A stretch of 47,359 nt of DNA from Lwoffella lincolnii (GTDB lineage: Bacteria > Pseudomonadota > Gammaproteobacteria > Pseudomonadales > Moraxellaceae): contig NZ_MUYT01000016.1 of assembly GCF_002014765.1 (NCBI RefSeq), positions 1 to 47,359 of the forward strand. The letters run 5' to 3'. The notes beneath the pieces are model-generated. The model saw nothing but the letters and a program-made list of their open reading frames with translations, had not been told where the DNA came from and searched no databases. Positions 27,742 through 35,360 of this stretch are shown piece by piece. Each line of letters starts with the position of its first letter. The first letter of the stretch is position 1. Position numbers and translations under genes: made by a program.

Positions 27742-28773
27742 TCAAGACGCATTTGTGTTGGCCACTTTTTGCCAAGCGTTGATGTCTGTCCTTTTCACTC
27801 GTTTCATTAAAGGGTGTTGCCATGACATGGCTTCACCGGGGGCCAACAACAAATAGCCACCCACACGGCAGTGCTTGACAAACCGAGCCAACAAGTCCCT
27901 TTGGTCAAATTCTCGAAAATAAATCAGCAAATTTTGACAAAAAATCACATCATACATGTCTGCTTGGGCAGTCTTTGCTGGCAAAAATAAATTACTCTGA
28001 ACGAAGTTCACCATTGCAAATAAATGACTGGAGACTTGCCAAAACTGCTCTGTATCTGCTTTATTTACTTTATGGCTGCTTTTACCGTTGTCTTTATCCT
28101 GACCATCTTCACCCTGCTTAGCATCATTATGATGAACATGGCAATGGTATTGCTTGGGTATTTCTATCAGCTGACGCTTGGGATATCGTGCTTGCCTTGC
28201 CTGCTCAATCGCCGAAAGACTGACATCTGTACCCAGTATACTCAAATTGGCTAACCAATTCTCAGTATTATCCGTCAGCTTTGACACCTGATTGTGTATC
28301 GCCATTGCCAGCGACCACACTTCTTGACCTGTTGAACAACCTGCACACCACACCTTAACTGCGTCCGTTGTTGCATTTGAAGTATTAGAGAATATGCGAT
28401 TAGAAGACGTGGGCGTTATGGTTGGTGTTGTTATGGTTGGCATCGTGCTTGGTGATGGTCTCAAATCAGACAGTTCAGAATGAGTAAGAATATAAGACAA
28501 CCGACCGCCAACCACTTGCGTCACAAACTCAATGGAAGGCTTATGACGAAAAAAATGGGTCTGAGCAATCACCACATGGTCAATAAAGCGTTGTTGTAAG
28601 CCTTTGTCATTTGGCAAGGACTGCCAAAGTGTTTCTGTGCTTATCGCTGATTGCTTGGCAAACTGCTCAATCGCATGAGTCAACCAAAGCTGTTGAGAAG
28701 TTGGTAATATAAAGCCAATTTGTTGCTCAATGTATACCAGCCACTGCTTAGGATTGATAAGTCCACGTTTCAT
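27742..28773 (-). CDS. pilK: CheR-type methyltransferase PilK
   Basis: A protein of ~343 residues that should methylate glutamates of the receptor PilJ using S-adenosylmethionine. The N-terminal helical domain (QQIGFILPTSQQLWLTHAIEQFA) and RHKPSIEFV lead to the SAM site VWCAGCSTGQEVWSLAMAI, FSILGTDVS-like ILGTDVSLSAIEQAR, and VIFCQNLLIYF, all CheR signatures. The usual Glu of CSTGEE is Gln here (STGQE). A ~50-residue Thr/Pro/Ser-rich insert precedes the SAM site and a His/Asp/Lys-rich insert (HNDAKQGEDGQDKDNGK) lies mid-domain. I use ATG 28773 rather than the GTG at 28779, which is part of the AGGTG ribosome site. It lies between pilJ and chpA. Confidence 0.9.
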   Translation of the reverse strand: MKRGLINPKQWLVYIEQQIGFILPTSQQLWLTHAIEQFAKQSAISTETLWQSLPNDKGLQQRFIDHVVIAQTHFFRHKPSIEFVTQVVGGRLSYILTHSELSDLRPSPSTMPTITTPTITPTSSNRIFSNTSNATTDAVKVWCAGCSTGQEVWSLAMAIHNQVSKLTDNTENWLANLSILGTDVSLSAIEQARQARYPKRQLIEIPKQYHCHVHHNDAKQGEDGQDKDNGKSSHKVNKADTEQFWQVSSHLFAMVNFVQSNLFLPAKTAQADMYDVIFCQNLLIYFREFDQRDLLARFVKHCRVGGYLLLAPGEAMSWQHPLMKRVKRTDINAWQKVANTNAS

Positions 28774-28829
28774 GTTCACCTGATATCCATCAATCCATCA
28801 TACTGACGTTTTGAGTTATGTCAGCCAAA

Positions 28830-28860
28830 TTTCTTGCGGTTTATGTTTCTTGCGGTTTAT
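28830..28860. repeat. 15/16-bp tandem duplication between pilK and pilJ
   Basis: TTTCTTGCGGTTTAT occurs twice, perfectly, with a single G between the copies (period 16). It is one of many such duplications in this window. Confidence 0.85.
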
Positions 28861-28938
28861 TTAAGTATTTACAGTTTGGCAAATCATGCCTTAATAGGTC
28901 GGCAACAATAACAGTCAATAGTCAATAACAGAAGGCTA

Positions 28939-28970
28939 CTTTGGCTTTTAATAACTTTGGCTTTTAATAA
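28939..28970. repeat. 16-bp tandem duplication downstream of pilJ
   Basis: Two perfect head-to-tail copies of CTTTGGCTTTTAATAA lie 24 bases past the pilJ stop codon. A smaller direct repeat, GTCAATA, occurs just before it. Confidence 0.85.
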
Positions 28971-28993
28971 GCAGCTGACAACCCCATCAAAAC

Positions 28994-30346
28994 TTATAAA
29001 TCAACATCAGCGGTAAAAACATCATCTTCAGATAACTTAAAGCCAGATACTGATTCTTGCAAGGCTGCCGCCATCTCATTTAATTGACCAACAGAACGAG
29101 CGGTTGCCAACGTACCTGACGAAGTCTGGGCGGTGATGTCTTGAATGACATTCATGGTGCTGGAGATATGGCCTGCCGATGATGCCTGCTGTTGGGCAGC
29201 GTTTGAGATGTTTTGAATTAAGTCTGCTAAGTTGTTAGATACGGTCTGCACCTCTTCGAGTGCTTCACCTGCATCTTTGGCTAAGTTTGCCCCACGCACC
29301 ACCTCGGTGGTGGTAACCTCCATTGACATAACCGCTTCATTGGTATCTGCCTGAATGGTTTTAACCAAAGTTTCAATCTGTTTGGTGGCGTTAGCTGAAC
29401 GCTCTGCCAATCGCTGAACCTCATCTGCAACCACCGCAAAACCTCGACCTGCTTCCCCTGCCATCGATGCTTGAATGGCGGCATTTAACGCCAAGATGTT
29501 GGTTTGCTCAGCAATGTCGTTAATCAAGCTGACAATATCACCAATCTCTTGTGATGATTCACCCAAACGTTTGATGCGTTTAGAAGTCTCTTGAATTTGG
29601 TCACGAATGGTGTTCATGCCTTCAATCGAGCGTTGTACGGTGTCTGCACCATTTTGGGCAATGGCAACCGAACGCTGGGCAACCGATGCTGATTCAGTGG
29701 CGTTGTTAGACACTTGATCAATCGACACCGCCATCTCATTAATGGCAGCAGACACACCAGCAATTTCTTGAGCTTGATGTTCAGATGCTTCAGCAAGCTC
29801 CACCGCTGTCATCTGAGTCTGTTCTGATGATTGAGCAACTTTATCAGCAGTGCTGTTAATTGCCAATACCAACTGTCTAAGTTGATCAATCGCAAAGTTC
29901 ACTGAGTCAGCAATCGCCCCTGTGAAGTCTTCTGATACCGTGGCATTAACGGTCAAATCACCTTCCGCTAAGTCACCCAATTCATCAAGCAGACGCAAAA
30001 TTGCCATCTGGTTGCGTTCATTTTCTTCTTGAATTTTGCGTGCCCGCTCAGATTCCACCTCAATCTCTTGGCGTTGACGCAGTGTTTCACGCTCCAGCTG
30101 TAGCCTTTCTATGACCTGTCGTCCACCGATGGCTTTATTGGCACTAAATGCTGTGCCCAACACCCCAATGGCGGTTGCCACACCAAATCCCATTGCCATG
30201 TTCGTTCCCATATCGGCATAAATGGCATACAACACCAATAAAATACTAATGACCGCAACGACGGCAAATATCCATAAAATCGCACTCCATTTATTGCCAG
30301 ACGTTTTTTTTATGCCTGTGTCAGTGGGAGCTACTGCATTACTCAT
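28994..30346 (-). CDS. pilJ: Methyl-accepting chemotaxis protein PilJ, short form
   Basis: The protein of ~450 residues carries the PilJ-type signalling tip (NILALNAAIQASMAGEAGRGFAVVADEVQRLAER), which is specific to PilJ rather than general chemoreceptors, and a HAMP-like segment (LGDLAEGDLTVNATV). The N-terminus differs: two membrane segments (about residues 19-41 and 48-64) separated by only a handful of residues, then cytoplasmic coiled coil. The ~260-residue periplasmic region with two PilJ domains present in Pseudomonas PilJ is absent. The start is ATG 30346 with GAGGA 9 bases upstream; the TTG at 30361 lies within that site. It is separated from pilI by an inserted IS605-like remnant. 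Confidence 0.9.
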   Translation of the reverse strand: MSNAVAPTDTGIKKTSGNKWSAILWIFAVVAVISILLVLYAIYADMGTNMAMGFGVATAIGVLGTAFSANKAIGGRQVIERLQLERETLRQRQEIEVESERARKIQEENERNQMAILRLLDELGDLAEGDLTVNATVSEDFTGAIADSVNFAIDQLRQLVLAINSTADKVAQSSEQTQMTAVELAEASEHQAQEIAGVSAAINEMAVSIDQVSNNATESASVAQRSVAIAQNGADTVQRSIEGMNTIRDQIQETSKRIKRLGESSQEIGDIVSLINDIAEQTNILALNAAIQASMAGEAGRGFAVVADEVQRLAERSANATKQIETLVKTIQADTNEAVMSMEVTTTEVVRGANLAKDAGEALEEVQTVSNNLADLIQNISNAAQQQASSAGHISSTMNVIQDITAQTSSGTLATARSVGQLNEMAAALQESVSGFKLSEDDVFTADVDL

Positions 30347-30504
30347 GGTGATTGTCCTCAATACCTAATGATGTGGTTTGGCATCATAATTTGATGTGAT
30401 GATGTTTTAATATTGGATTGCACAAAACAATCGAAATGATTGGCTTATCATAAATTCACTAATTCACTTGTCATAAATTGACTGGCTTGTCATCAATTTG
30501 TCAT

Positions 30505-30564
30505 AAAACAACGTTAAAACAACGCTAAAACAATGTGTCATAGAATGTGGTGTCATAGAATGTG
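30505..30564. repeat. Adjacent 11-bp (x2-3) and 15-bp (x2) tandem duplications
   Basis: AAAACAACGTT / AAAACAACGCT / AAAACAATG (30505-30535) is followed at once by two perfect copies of GTGTCATAGAATGTG (30535-30564). The second repeat ends exactly where the IS605-like remnant begins, upstream of pilJ. Confidence 0.85.
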
Positions 30565-30984
30565 TCTTGACTTCCTCCCCTCCCTATCGTTCGGGGATTC
30601 CTTCTGCAAGACGGTGAAGCCCCACCGCAAGAATGTTCTTACTGGCATTAAATCTGAATCATGCCATGTGCCACACTTTGCACAAGTCCATTCTCTTATT
30701 CCAAGACCTGCTCTACCTTTCGGACTACTGGACATATCGCCACAGTGCGAACAGGTTTGGGTAGTGTATTTCTCATTCACGATTTCAAAACGACAACCTG
30801 CATGCTTGCATTTGTATTCCAGTTGTCGTTTGAGTTCAAACCAACCTGCGTCATATACGCTTTTGGCTAGTTTGCCTTTTTTACTGTTAAAAAGGACGCC
30901 ACACTAAACAGCGGTCGATGCGTAAGCATAACTACTTAAGTTGCCTTGTATCCACCCCCTGAAGTGGGTGGTTTTACGGCAACA
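30565..30984 (-). mobile_element. IS200/IS605-like element, internally deleted remnant
   Basis: A ~420-bp insertion between pilI and pilJ. Its left end (minus-strand sense, 30940-30983) is a nested palindrome: GTTGCC/GGCAAC outside CCACCC/GGGTGG, as expected for IS605-type end hairpins. The right end (about 30565-30600) has the GGGAGGGGAGGAAGTCAAG sequence found at the 3' ends of such elements. Between them only the last third of a tnpB gene remains. No tnpA (Y1 transposase) is present, so it could move only with help from another element. Ends are estimated. Confidence 0.75.
30592..30893 (-). pseudogene. tnpB (IS605 OrfB) 3' fragment with frameshift
   Basis: The frame LAKSVYDAGWFELKRQLEYKC...FEIVNEKYTTQTCSHCG...GIREWTCAKCGTWHDSD is the C-terminal third of an IS605-type TnpB with its four-cysteine zinc finger. 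The RuvC-I and RuvC-II segments are missing. After HDSD the reading continues in the +1 frame (NASKNILAVGLHRLAEGIPER, stop at 30592-30594), so a one-base loss also breaks the last catalytic region. An in-frame stop (TAG) lies just upstream of VLFNSKKGK. Not functional as a nuclease; the RNA end may persist. Confidence 0.85.
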
Positions 30985-31018
30985 CTGGATAAAATCGTAA
31001 GTCATTTAATTCACTGAC

Positions 31019-31552
31019 TTAATTCACCGCCACGGCATCCATAAAGCGATTATCTTGCACCAGCAAGCTTGGCATGAATATCAACCAATCTTGTTCATCT
31101 TTATAAAACTTGCCATGATTAAATTTGGCAAATGGTGAATCAATGGGTAAGGCTTCTGCTCGGTACTGACTTTCAACAAATGACTGAATGCCCATCACTC
31201 GATCAACCACCAACCCTAAGTAATAAGGCTCTTGGTCAACAACCAGCACTTTTTTTTGATTGAGACGAACTTTATTATCTTGCCCCAAAAATGCAACCAT
31301 GTCGGTTAAAGGAAGCAATCGCCCCCGCACATTTGCCACCCCAAGCAACCACGGCTTGACAAGTGGCACACTGGTGTACTCTGGAAATGACAGCACTTCG
31401 TTAATTTCTCCCATCGGAGCAACAAAACGCTCACCTGCCATCTCAAAGACAATGCCTGTCCACTGTGATTTTTGAATGTTATGACGACCTGACTTTCTGG
31501 CTTCTGCCAAATCTGCCAGCCTAAGAAGCTCAATAAACCCTTTAGCAGCCAC
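31019..31552 (-). CDS. pilI: CheW-like adaptor PilI
   Basis: The 177-residue protein is a single CheW domain: FEMAGERFVAPMGEINEVL begins the first half, and VKPWLLGVANVRGRLLPLTDMVAFLG is the classic CheW core that contacts receptor and kinase. The VRGRLLPL motif in PilI is highly conserved. It should couple PilJ to ChpA. The start is GTG with GAGG 9 bases upstream, and only 6 bases separate it from pilH. Its 3' side is followed by the IS605-like remnant before pilJ. Confidence 0.93.
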   Translation of the reverse strand: MAAKGFIELLRLADLAEARKSGRHNIQKSQWTGIVFEMAGERFVAPMGEINEVLSFPEYTSVPLVKPWLLGVANVRGRLLPLTDMVAFLGQDNKVRLNQKKVLVVDQEPYYLGLVVDRVMGIQSFVESQYRAEALPIDSPFAKFNHGKFYKDEQDWLIFMPSLLVQDNRFMDAVAVN

Positions 31553-31558
31553 GCTGTT

Positions 31559-31921
31559 TTACCTCACTACCGTGCGAATGATGCGTAAAAGCTCGGCTTC
31601 TTCCACCGGCTTGGTCAGATATTCTTTTGCTCCTTGGCGTTTACCCCAAACCCGATCGGTTTCTTGATTTTTTGTGCTGACAATGATGACTGGGATATGA
31701 GCGGTGGCTGAGTTTTTGGTGATTTTTCGGGTGGCTTGAAAGCCATTCATCTCTGGCATCACCACGTCCATTAAAATGACATCAGGCAGTTGCTCCTGTG
31801 CCATTTTTACCCCATCTTCGCCATTGGTGGCTTCCAACATGGTGTAGTTATTCTTGCTCAGTAGCTCACGAAACTTTGCCAACTCAGACGGTGAATCGTC
31901 AATAACGAGCACGGTAGTCAT
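31559..31921 (-). CDS. pilH: Response regulator PilH
   Basis: The 120-residue single-domain CheY-like receiver has the acid pocket Asp8/Asp9 (VIDDSPSE), phosphoacceptor Asp52 (LMDVVMPEMNGF), VSTKNQETD and the conserved lysine in LTKPVE. In the Pil-Chp system PilH is phosphorylated by ChpA and opposes or modulates PilG, favouring pilus retraction. AGGAG lies 6 bases before the ATG. It lies 38 bases after pilG. Confidence 0.95.
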   Translation of the reverse strand: MTTVLVIDDSPSELAKFRELLSKNNYTMLEATNGEDGVKMAQEQLPDVILMDVVMPEMNGFQATRKITKNSATAHIPVIIVSTKNQETDRVWGKRQGAKEYLTKPVEEAELLRIIRTVVR

Positions 31922-31959
31922 GCCTTTCTCCTATATCTGTATCGTTATCTGTGTCGTGA

Positions 31960-32337
31960 TTAACGATAACGTTCAATCGCCCCAAACAACTCATCTTTAC
32001 TAAATGGCTTGGTTAGGTATTCATCAGAACCGACAATGCGTCCACGGGCTTTATCAAACAAACCATCTTTTGAAGACAGCATGATGACTGGCTTGTTGGC
32101 ATATTCTGGGTTATTTTTGATTAAGGCACAGGTCTGATAACCGTCTAGGCGTGGCATCATAATGTCTATAAAAATGATGTCTGGGTTATTGTCAACGATT
32201 TTTGATAAGGCATCGAACCCATCGACTGCTGTTACCACATCACAACCTGCCTTTTGTAATAAAGTCTCTGCGGTACGGCGAATGGTTTTTGAGTCATCAA
32301 TAATCATGACTTTTAACCCTTCAAAATTATTATCCAT
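31960..32337 (-). CDS. pilG: Response regulator PilG
   Basis: The 125-residue CheY-like receiver has Asp14/Asp15 (IIDDSKTIRRTAE), phosphoacceptor Asp58 (IFIDIMMPRLDGYQ), the MLSSKDGLFDKARGRIVGSDEYLTKPF segment that separates PilG from PilH, and the conserved lysine of TKPF. In the known system PilG promotes pilus extension and raises cAMP. It is the first gene of the Pil-Chp unit; AGGA lies 8 bases upstream of the ATG and a candidate promoter at 32389-32416. Confidence 0.95.
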   Translation of the reverse strand: MDNNFEGLKVMIIDDSKTIRRTAETLLQKAGCDVVTAVDGFDALSKIVDNNPDIIFIDIMMPRLDGYQTCALIKNNPEYANKPVIMLSSKDGLFDKARGRIVGSDEYLTKPFSKDELFGAIERYR

Positions 32338-32777
32338 TGTGTTGTCCTATTGTTTAAATAAAGGAGTTGTATAAATCAACCAAATAAAATAGTATCTTAC
32401 TGTCGATAAAATGCAAGCATTTGCCTATGATATATGACACATGGCGCTTATCATGGCGTCTTATATAACATCTACGTCATATAATAACGTCTAAGCTGAC
32501 TGTCGAATCCACTGTTGGTTAACAACCACTTAACATCAGCTGACATACTGTACTGTGCAATTTTTAGCATAATTAAGGGATAATTTCCACTTATTTTTAT
32601 CGATTTGTCAATATTTGTGTCTTGTCTTGGTGTCTTATCTTGCTATTTTATTTTGATATGATAAGAAAGACATTTTTTAAGATGACAGTTTTTAAGATAA
32701 CAGCCATCTGATTGCTTTTTACTTACGTTTGGCTTTTGCTCAGTTTGGTGGTTGTGCTGGTTATTTTATCATTTTCT
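32338..32777. other. Divergent intergenic region (pilG / adaptor lipoprotein)
   Basis: About 440 AT-rich bases separate pilG (leftward) from the adaptor gene (rightward). The left part holds a candidate pilG promoter; no coding frame or structured RNA is evident. The direct word ATATAA/CGTCTTATATAAC recurs around 32455-32490, which may be chance. Confidence 0.45.
32389..32416 (-). promoter_or_regulatory. Candidate promoter of the pil-chp unit
   Basis: On the minus strand TTGCAT (32411-32416) and TACTAT (32389-32394) are separated by 16 bases, about 50 bases upstream of the pilG start. A fair match to sigma-70 boxes, found by inspection only. Confidence 0.4.
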
Positions 32778-34253
32778 ATGCTCAAACAGTCTTTTTTTAA
32801 TCGCCTTTATTTAACTCAGCCAGCAAAATGTTGGCAGGTTCTTGTTATTTTGATGTTAATGGGTTTGAGTGCTTGTGAGCAAGCACCTCACCTTAATCAT
32901 TTGGCAATCAACGACCATGACAATGATGGACAAGCCAATAGACAGCAGGCAAATAACCATAACCATCATAGCAACCAAAACAACCATCATGTGGTTACGA
33001 TTACCCCAACTCGGGTCACGCTGGCTGATGAGCATATTCAAAACTTCAAGCCTGAACGTTATCAACCCCATTTGACGCTATATGGTCGTCTGTTGCCCAA
33101 AACTCAACATCTCTTAAAAGCAGAAGCCAACTGGCAAATCAAAGAAGTGTTTGTAAAACCTAACCAATGGGTAAAAAAGGGCGATGTGCTACTGAGCTAT
33201 CAAATCATCAAACAGCCATCAATCGCACCCCCACCATTGCCCCAATCATTACCTCAATCGCTCATTGATGATAATGATTGGGGCAATGTTAGCAATAACA
33301 GCGTTAACGATAACAGCGTATCTGATGCCAATCAAACAGACCCAGACAATGAAAGCTCAGATGACAAAATGACCAATAAAACAACCCATGAAGATAATCA
33401 TGGGGCAAATGATTATAATGACAACACAGAGAACGCTCACGTCTTTGGCGACAATGGCGACAATCATATCACTGGCGAAATCTCTGATGGCGATACCTTT
33501 GCTCTTGAGCAAGACAACAGCACCCCGCCAGAACGGCGAACATTTGCGGTGGGTCATCCACCCCCACAAAAAACACCAGAGATTCAAGCAACCGCCCTAA
33601 AACAAATCACCCCATCTGCGGTGGTGTCCGAACTGCTTGCCCCTTATACAGGACAAGTGATGCACAGTTATTTGCCATATATTAACAAGTCCACACCATT
33701 AAACCAAGGGCAACCGTTGCTCACTTTTAGCGATACTCGAGAGTTTCATTTTATCAGCATATTGCCAGAATACACTCGTTCACAGATTTCGGTTGGGCAG
33801 GTGGTCAATTTCTCACCACAAAACACGGTCATGCCCATAAAAATGACAGGGCAAATTGCTAAAATAGACCCAATCAGCAACAAAAGTTTGGCAGTAACCA
33901 TCACTGTCATTGAAGATGATAAGTCACGCCCCCATTTAAAAGAAGGGCTATGGGTACAAGGTAAAGTGGATTATGGTCAGATTGAAGTTGGTACTTTGGT
34001 GGCAAAGTCGGCGGTGATGGGTGCAGATTTGTCCGCATTTTTACAGCCCCATGCCCATGTTGCTGCCCCAATCAAGGCTTATGTGTGGATCATCAACCAA
34101 GATTTGACCTTGACTCGCCAGCCTATCATGGTGGTGCGATATGATGCTCAAACTCAGCAATATCTGGTTTCTGGTATTCCGCCAGAAGTGTTAATATGTT
34201 TGGCAAATTTGCCAAAAAGTGCCGAAGGCAAAGTGGCAAGGCTTATGCCTTAG
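32778..34253 (+). CDS. Orphan adaptor-like lipoprotein with Asn/Asp-rich insertion
   Basis: A protein of ~491 residues with a lipoprotein signal (lipobox LSAC, Cys33), a His/Asn-rich linker, a first lipoyl-like half (LLKAEANWQIKEVFVKPNQWVKKGDVLLSY, ~112-141), a ~135-residue Asn/Asp/Ser/Pro-rich low-complexity segment (~148-282), then a second lipoyl-like half (LLAPYTGQVMHSYLPYINKSTPLNQGQPLLTF) and beta-barrel/membrane-proximal domains. This is the plan of CusB/RND-type adaptors, but the coiled-coil hairpin between lipoyl halves is replaced by disordered sequence. No pump gene is adjacent. I chose ATG 32778 since earlier TTG 32712 would add a second hydrophobic stretch before the signal; neither has a good ribosome site. 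Function unknown; a membrane fusion protein of some exporter, or a sensor partner of the kinase downstream, are possible. Confidence 0.7.
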   Translation: MLKQSFFNRLYLTQPAKCWQVLVILMLMGLSACEQAPHLNHLAINDHDNDGQANRQQANNHNHHSNQNNHHVVTITPTRVTLADEHIQNFKPERYQPHLTLYGRLLPKTQHLLKAEANWQIKEVFVKPNQWVKKGDVLLSYQIIKQPSIAPPPLPQSLPQSLIDDNDWGNVSNNSVNDNSVSDANQTDPDNESSDDKMTNKTTHEDNHGANDYNDNTENAHVFGDNGDNHITGEISDGDTFALEQDNSTPPERRTFAVGHPPPQKTPEIQATALKQITPSAVVSELLAPYTGQVMHSYLPYINKSTPLNQGQPLLTFSDTREFHFISILPEYTRSQISVGQVVNFSPQNTVMPIKMTGQIAKIDPISNKSLAVTITVIEDDKSRPHLKEGLWVQGKVDYGQIEVGTLVAKSAVMGADLSAFLQPHAHVAAPIKAYVWIINQDLTLTRQPIMVVRYDAQTQQYLVSGIPPEVLICLANLPKSAEGKVARLMP

Positions 34254-34508
34254 CGTTCATATTGCTAACAGCGATATGCACAAACATGCACAAAGGCAAC
34301 ATCATCAACAGGTGTTTAAATAAATTTACCATTGTGCAAAATAGCCAACGCTCACAGCAAAAAGACAGCTGTCTTGGTAACATTTTAGTTGTTGAGATGT
34401 TGCTTCATGTTTGGGCATCATAACCTTTATTGATGGTTTTATTCAATTTTACTTTTTTATTTTTACTTTTTGTTTTTTTACGCTTTATTAGGATTAGGAT
34501 AACCAAGT

Positions 34509-35231
34509 ATGAGCAAGCATATTTTATTGATTGAAGATGACCCTGATTTGTCTGAGCTTATCGGTGATTATCTGTCAATGAATTACTATGATGTTACCGC
34601 CAAAGCCACTGCCACCGAAGGGTTAGAGGTATTAGATGTCAAAGAGCAAGACATTGATTTGTTGGTATTAGACTTGATGTTGCCTGATATGGACGGCATG
34701 CAGGTTTGTCAAAAAATTCGCAACAGCAAAAACAATCTTATCAATAAAGTTCCCATCATCATGTTGACCGCCAAAGGCGACACCACTGACCGTGTGTTGG
34801 GGTTAGAGATGGGAGCAGATGATTATATTTCTAAGCCTTTTGAACCAAGAGAGTTATTGGCTCGTATTCGTGCGGTGTTGCGTCGTCATGAATTACCCAA
34901 TAACACTGACAACCAATCAGAGAGCTTAACTTTTGGGCGATTGAGTATTTTTCCTGATAGCCATGAAGTAACCATTGATGAGCAATCAGTACGTCTGACC
35001 ACCCATCAATTTCAGTTATTACATTATTTTGCCACTCATGCTGGCAAGGTGCTAAGCCGTGAGCAGTTATGGCAAGCCATGCCCAATGATGACAGCTCAG
35101 ACAACATCGATCGTGCCATTGATGTGCATATTTCTCGCTTGCGTGCGTTGATTGAAGACAACCCACGCCAACCCAAACGCATCATCACCGTGCGTGGTGT
35201 GGGTTATCAGTTTGCCACTGATCAAATTTAG
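34509..35231 (+). CDS. OmpR/PhoB-family response regulator
   Basis: The 240-residue regulator has an N-terminal receiver with Asp10/Asp11 (IEDDPDLSE), phosphoacceptor Asp55 (VLDLMLPDMDG), MLTAKGDTTDRVLGLEMGADDYISKPF, and a C-terminal winged helix (LTTHQFQLLHYFATHAGKVLSREQLWQA, then IDVHISRLRALIEDNPRQPKRIITVRGVGYQF), typical of OmpR-type DNA-binding regulators. It is followed by a histidine kinase gene 129 bases downstream, its evident partner. An AGGATAACC ribosome site lies upstream. Target genes are unknown; the adaptor lipoprotein gene upstream is a candidate. Confidence 0.93.
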   Translation: MSKHILLIEDDPDLSELIGDYLSMNYYDVTAKATATEGLEVLDVKEQDIDLLVLDLMLPDMDGMQVCQKIRNSKNNLINKVPIIMLTAKGDTTDRVLGLEMGADDYISKPFEPRELLARIRAVLRRHELPNNTDNQSESLTFGRLSIFPDSHEVTIDEQSVRLTTHQFQLLHYFATHAGKVLSREQLWQAMPNDDSSDNIDRAIDVHISRLRALIEDNPRQPKRIITVRGVGYQFATDQI

Positions 35232-35243
35232 GGCATGTTTAAT

Positions 35244-35343
35244 TTCGATGTATTTTAATTCGATGTATTTTAAGTTGTATGGTCTTAATTTGTATGGACA
35301 GTTGTTTTGTATGGGTAGTTAGTATTTGTATGGGTAGTTAGTA
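35244..35343. repeat. Two tandem duplications in the regulator-kinase gap
   Basis: Two perfect copies of TTCGATGTATTTTAA (35244-35273) are followed by two perfect copies of a 19-bp unit, TTTGTATGGGTAGTTAGTA (35306-35343). The second pair ends 17 bases before the kinase start codon and so lies in its ribosome-loading region. Confidence 0.88.
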
Positions 35344-35360
35344 TGGGTAAATGGTTTTAA

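Noticed and set aside
30949..30983. Palindromic CCACCC...GGGTGG considered as a CRISPR repeat or attenuator
   Set aside because: Only one copy exists, and its place at the end of a tnpB remnant fits an IS605-type left end better.
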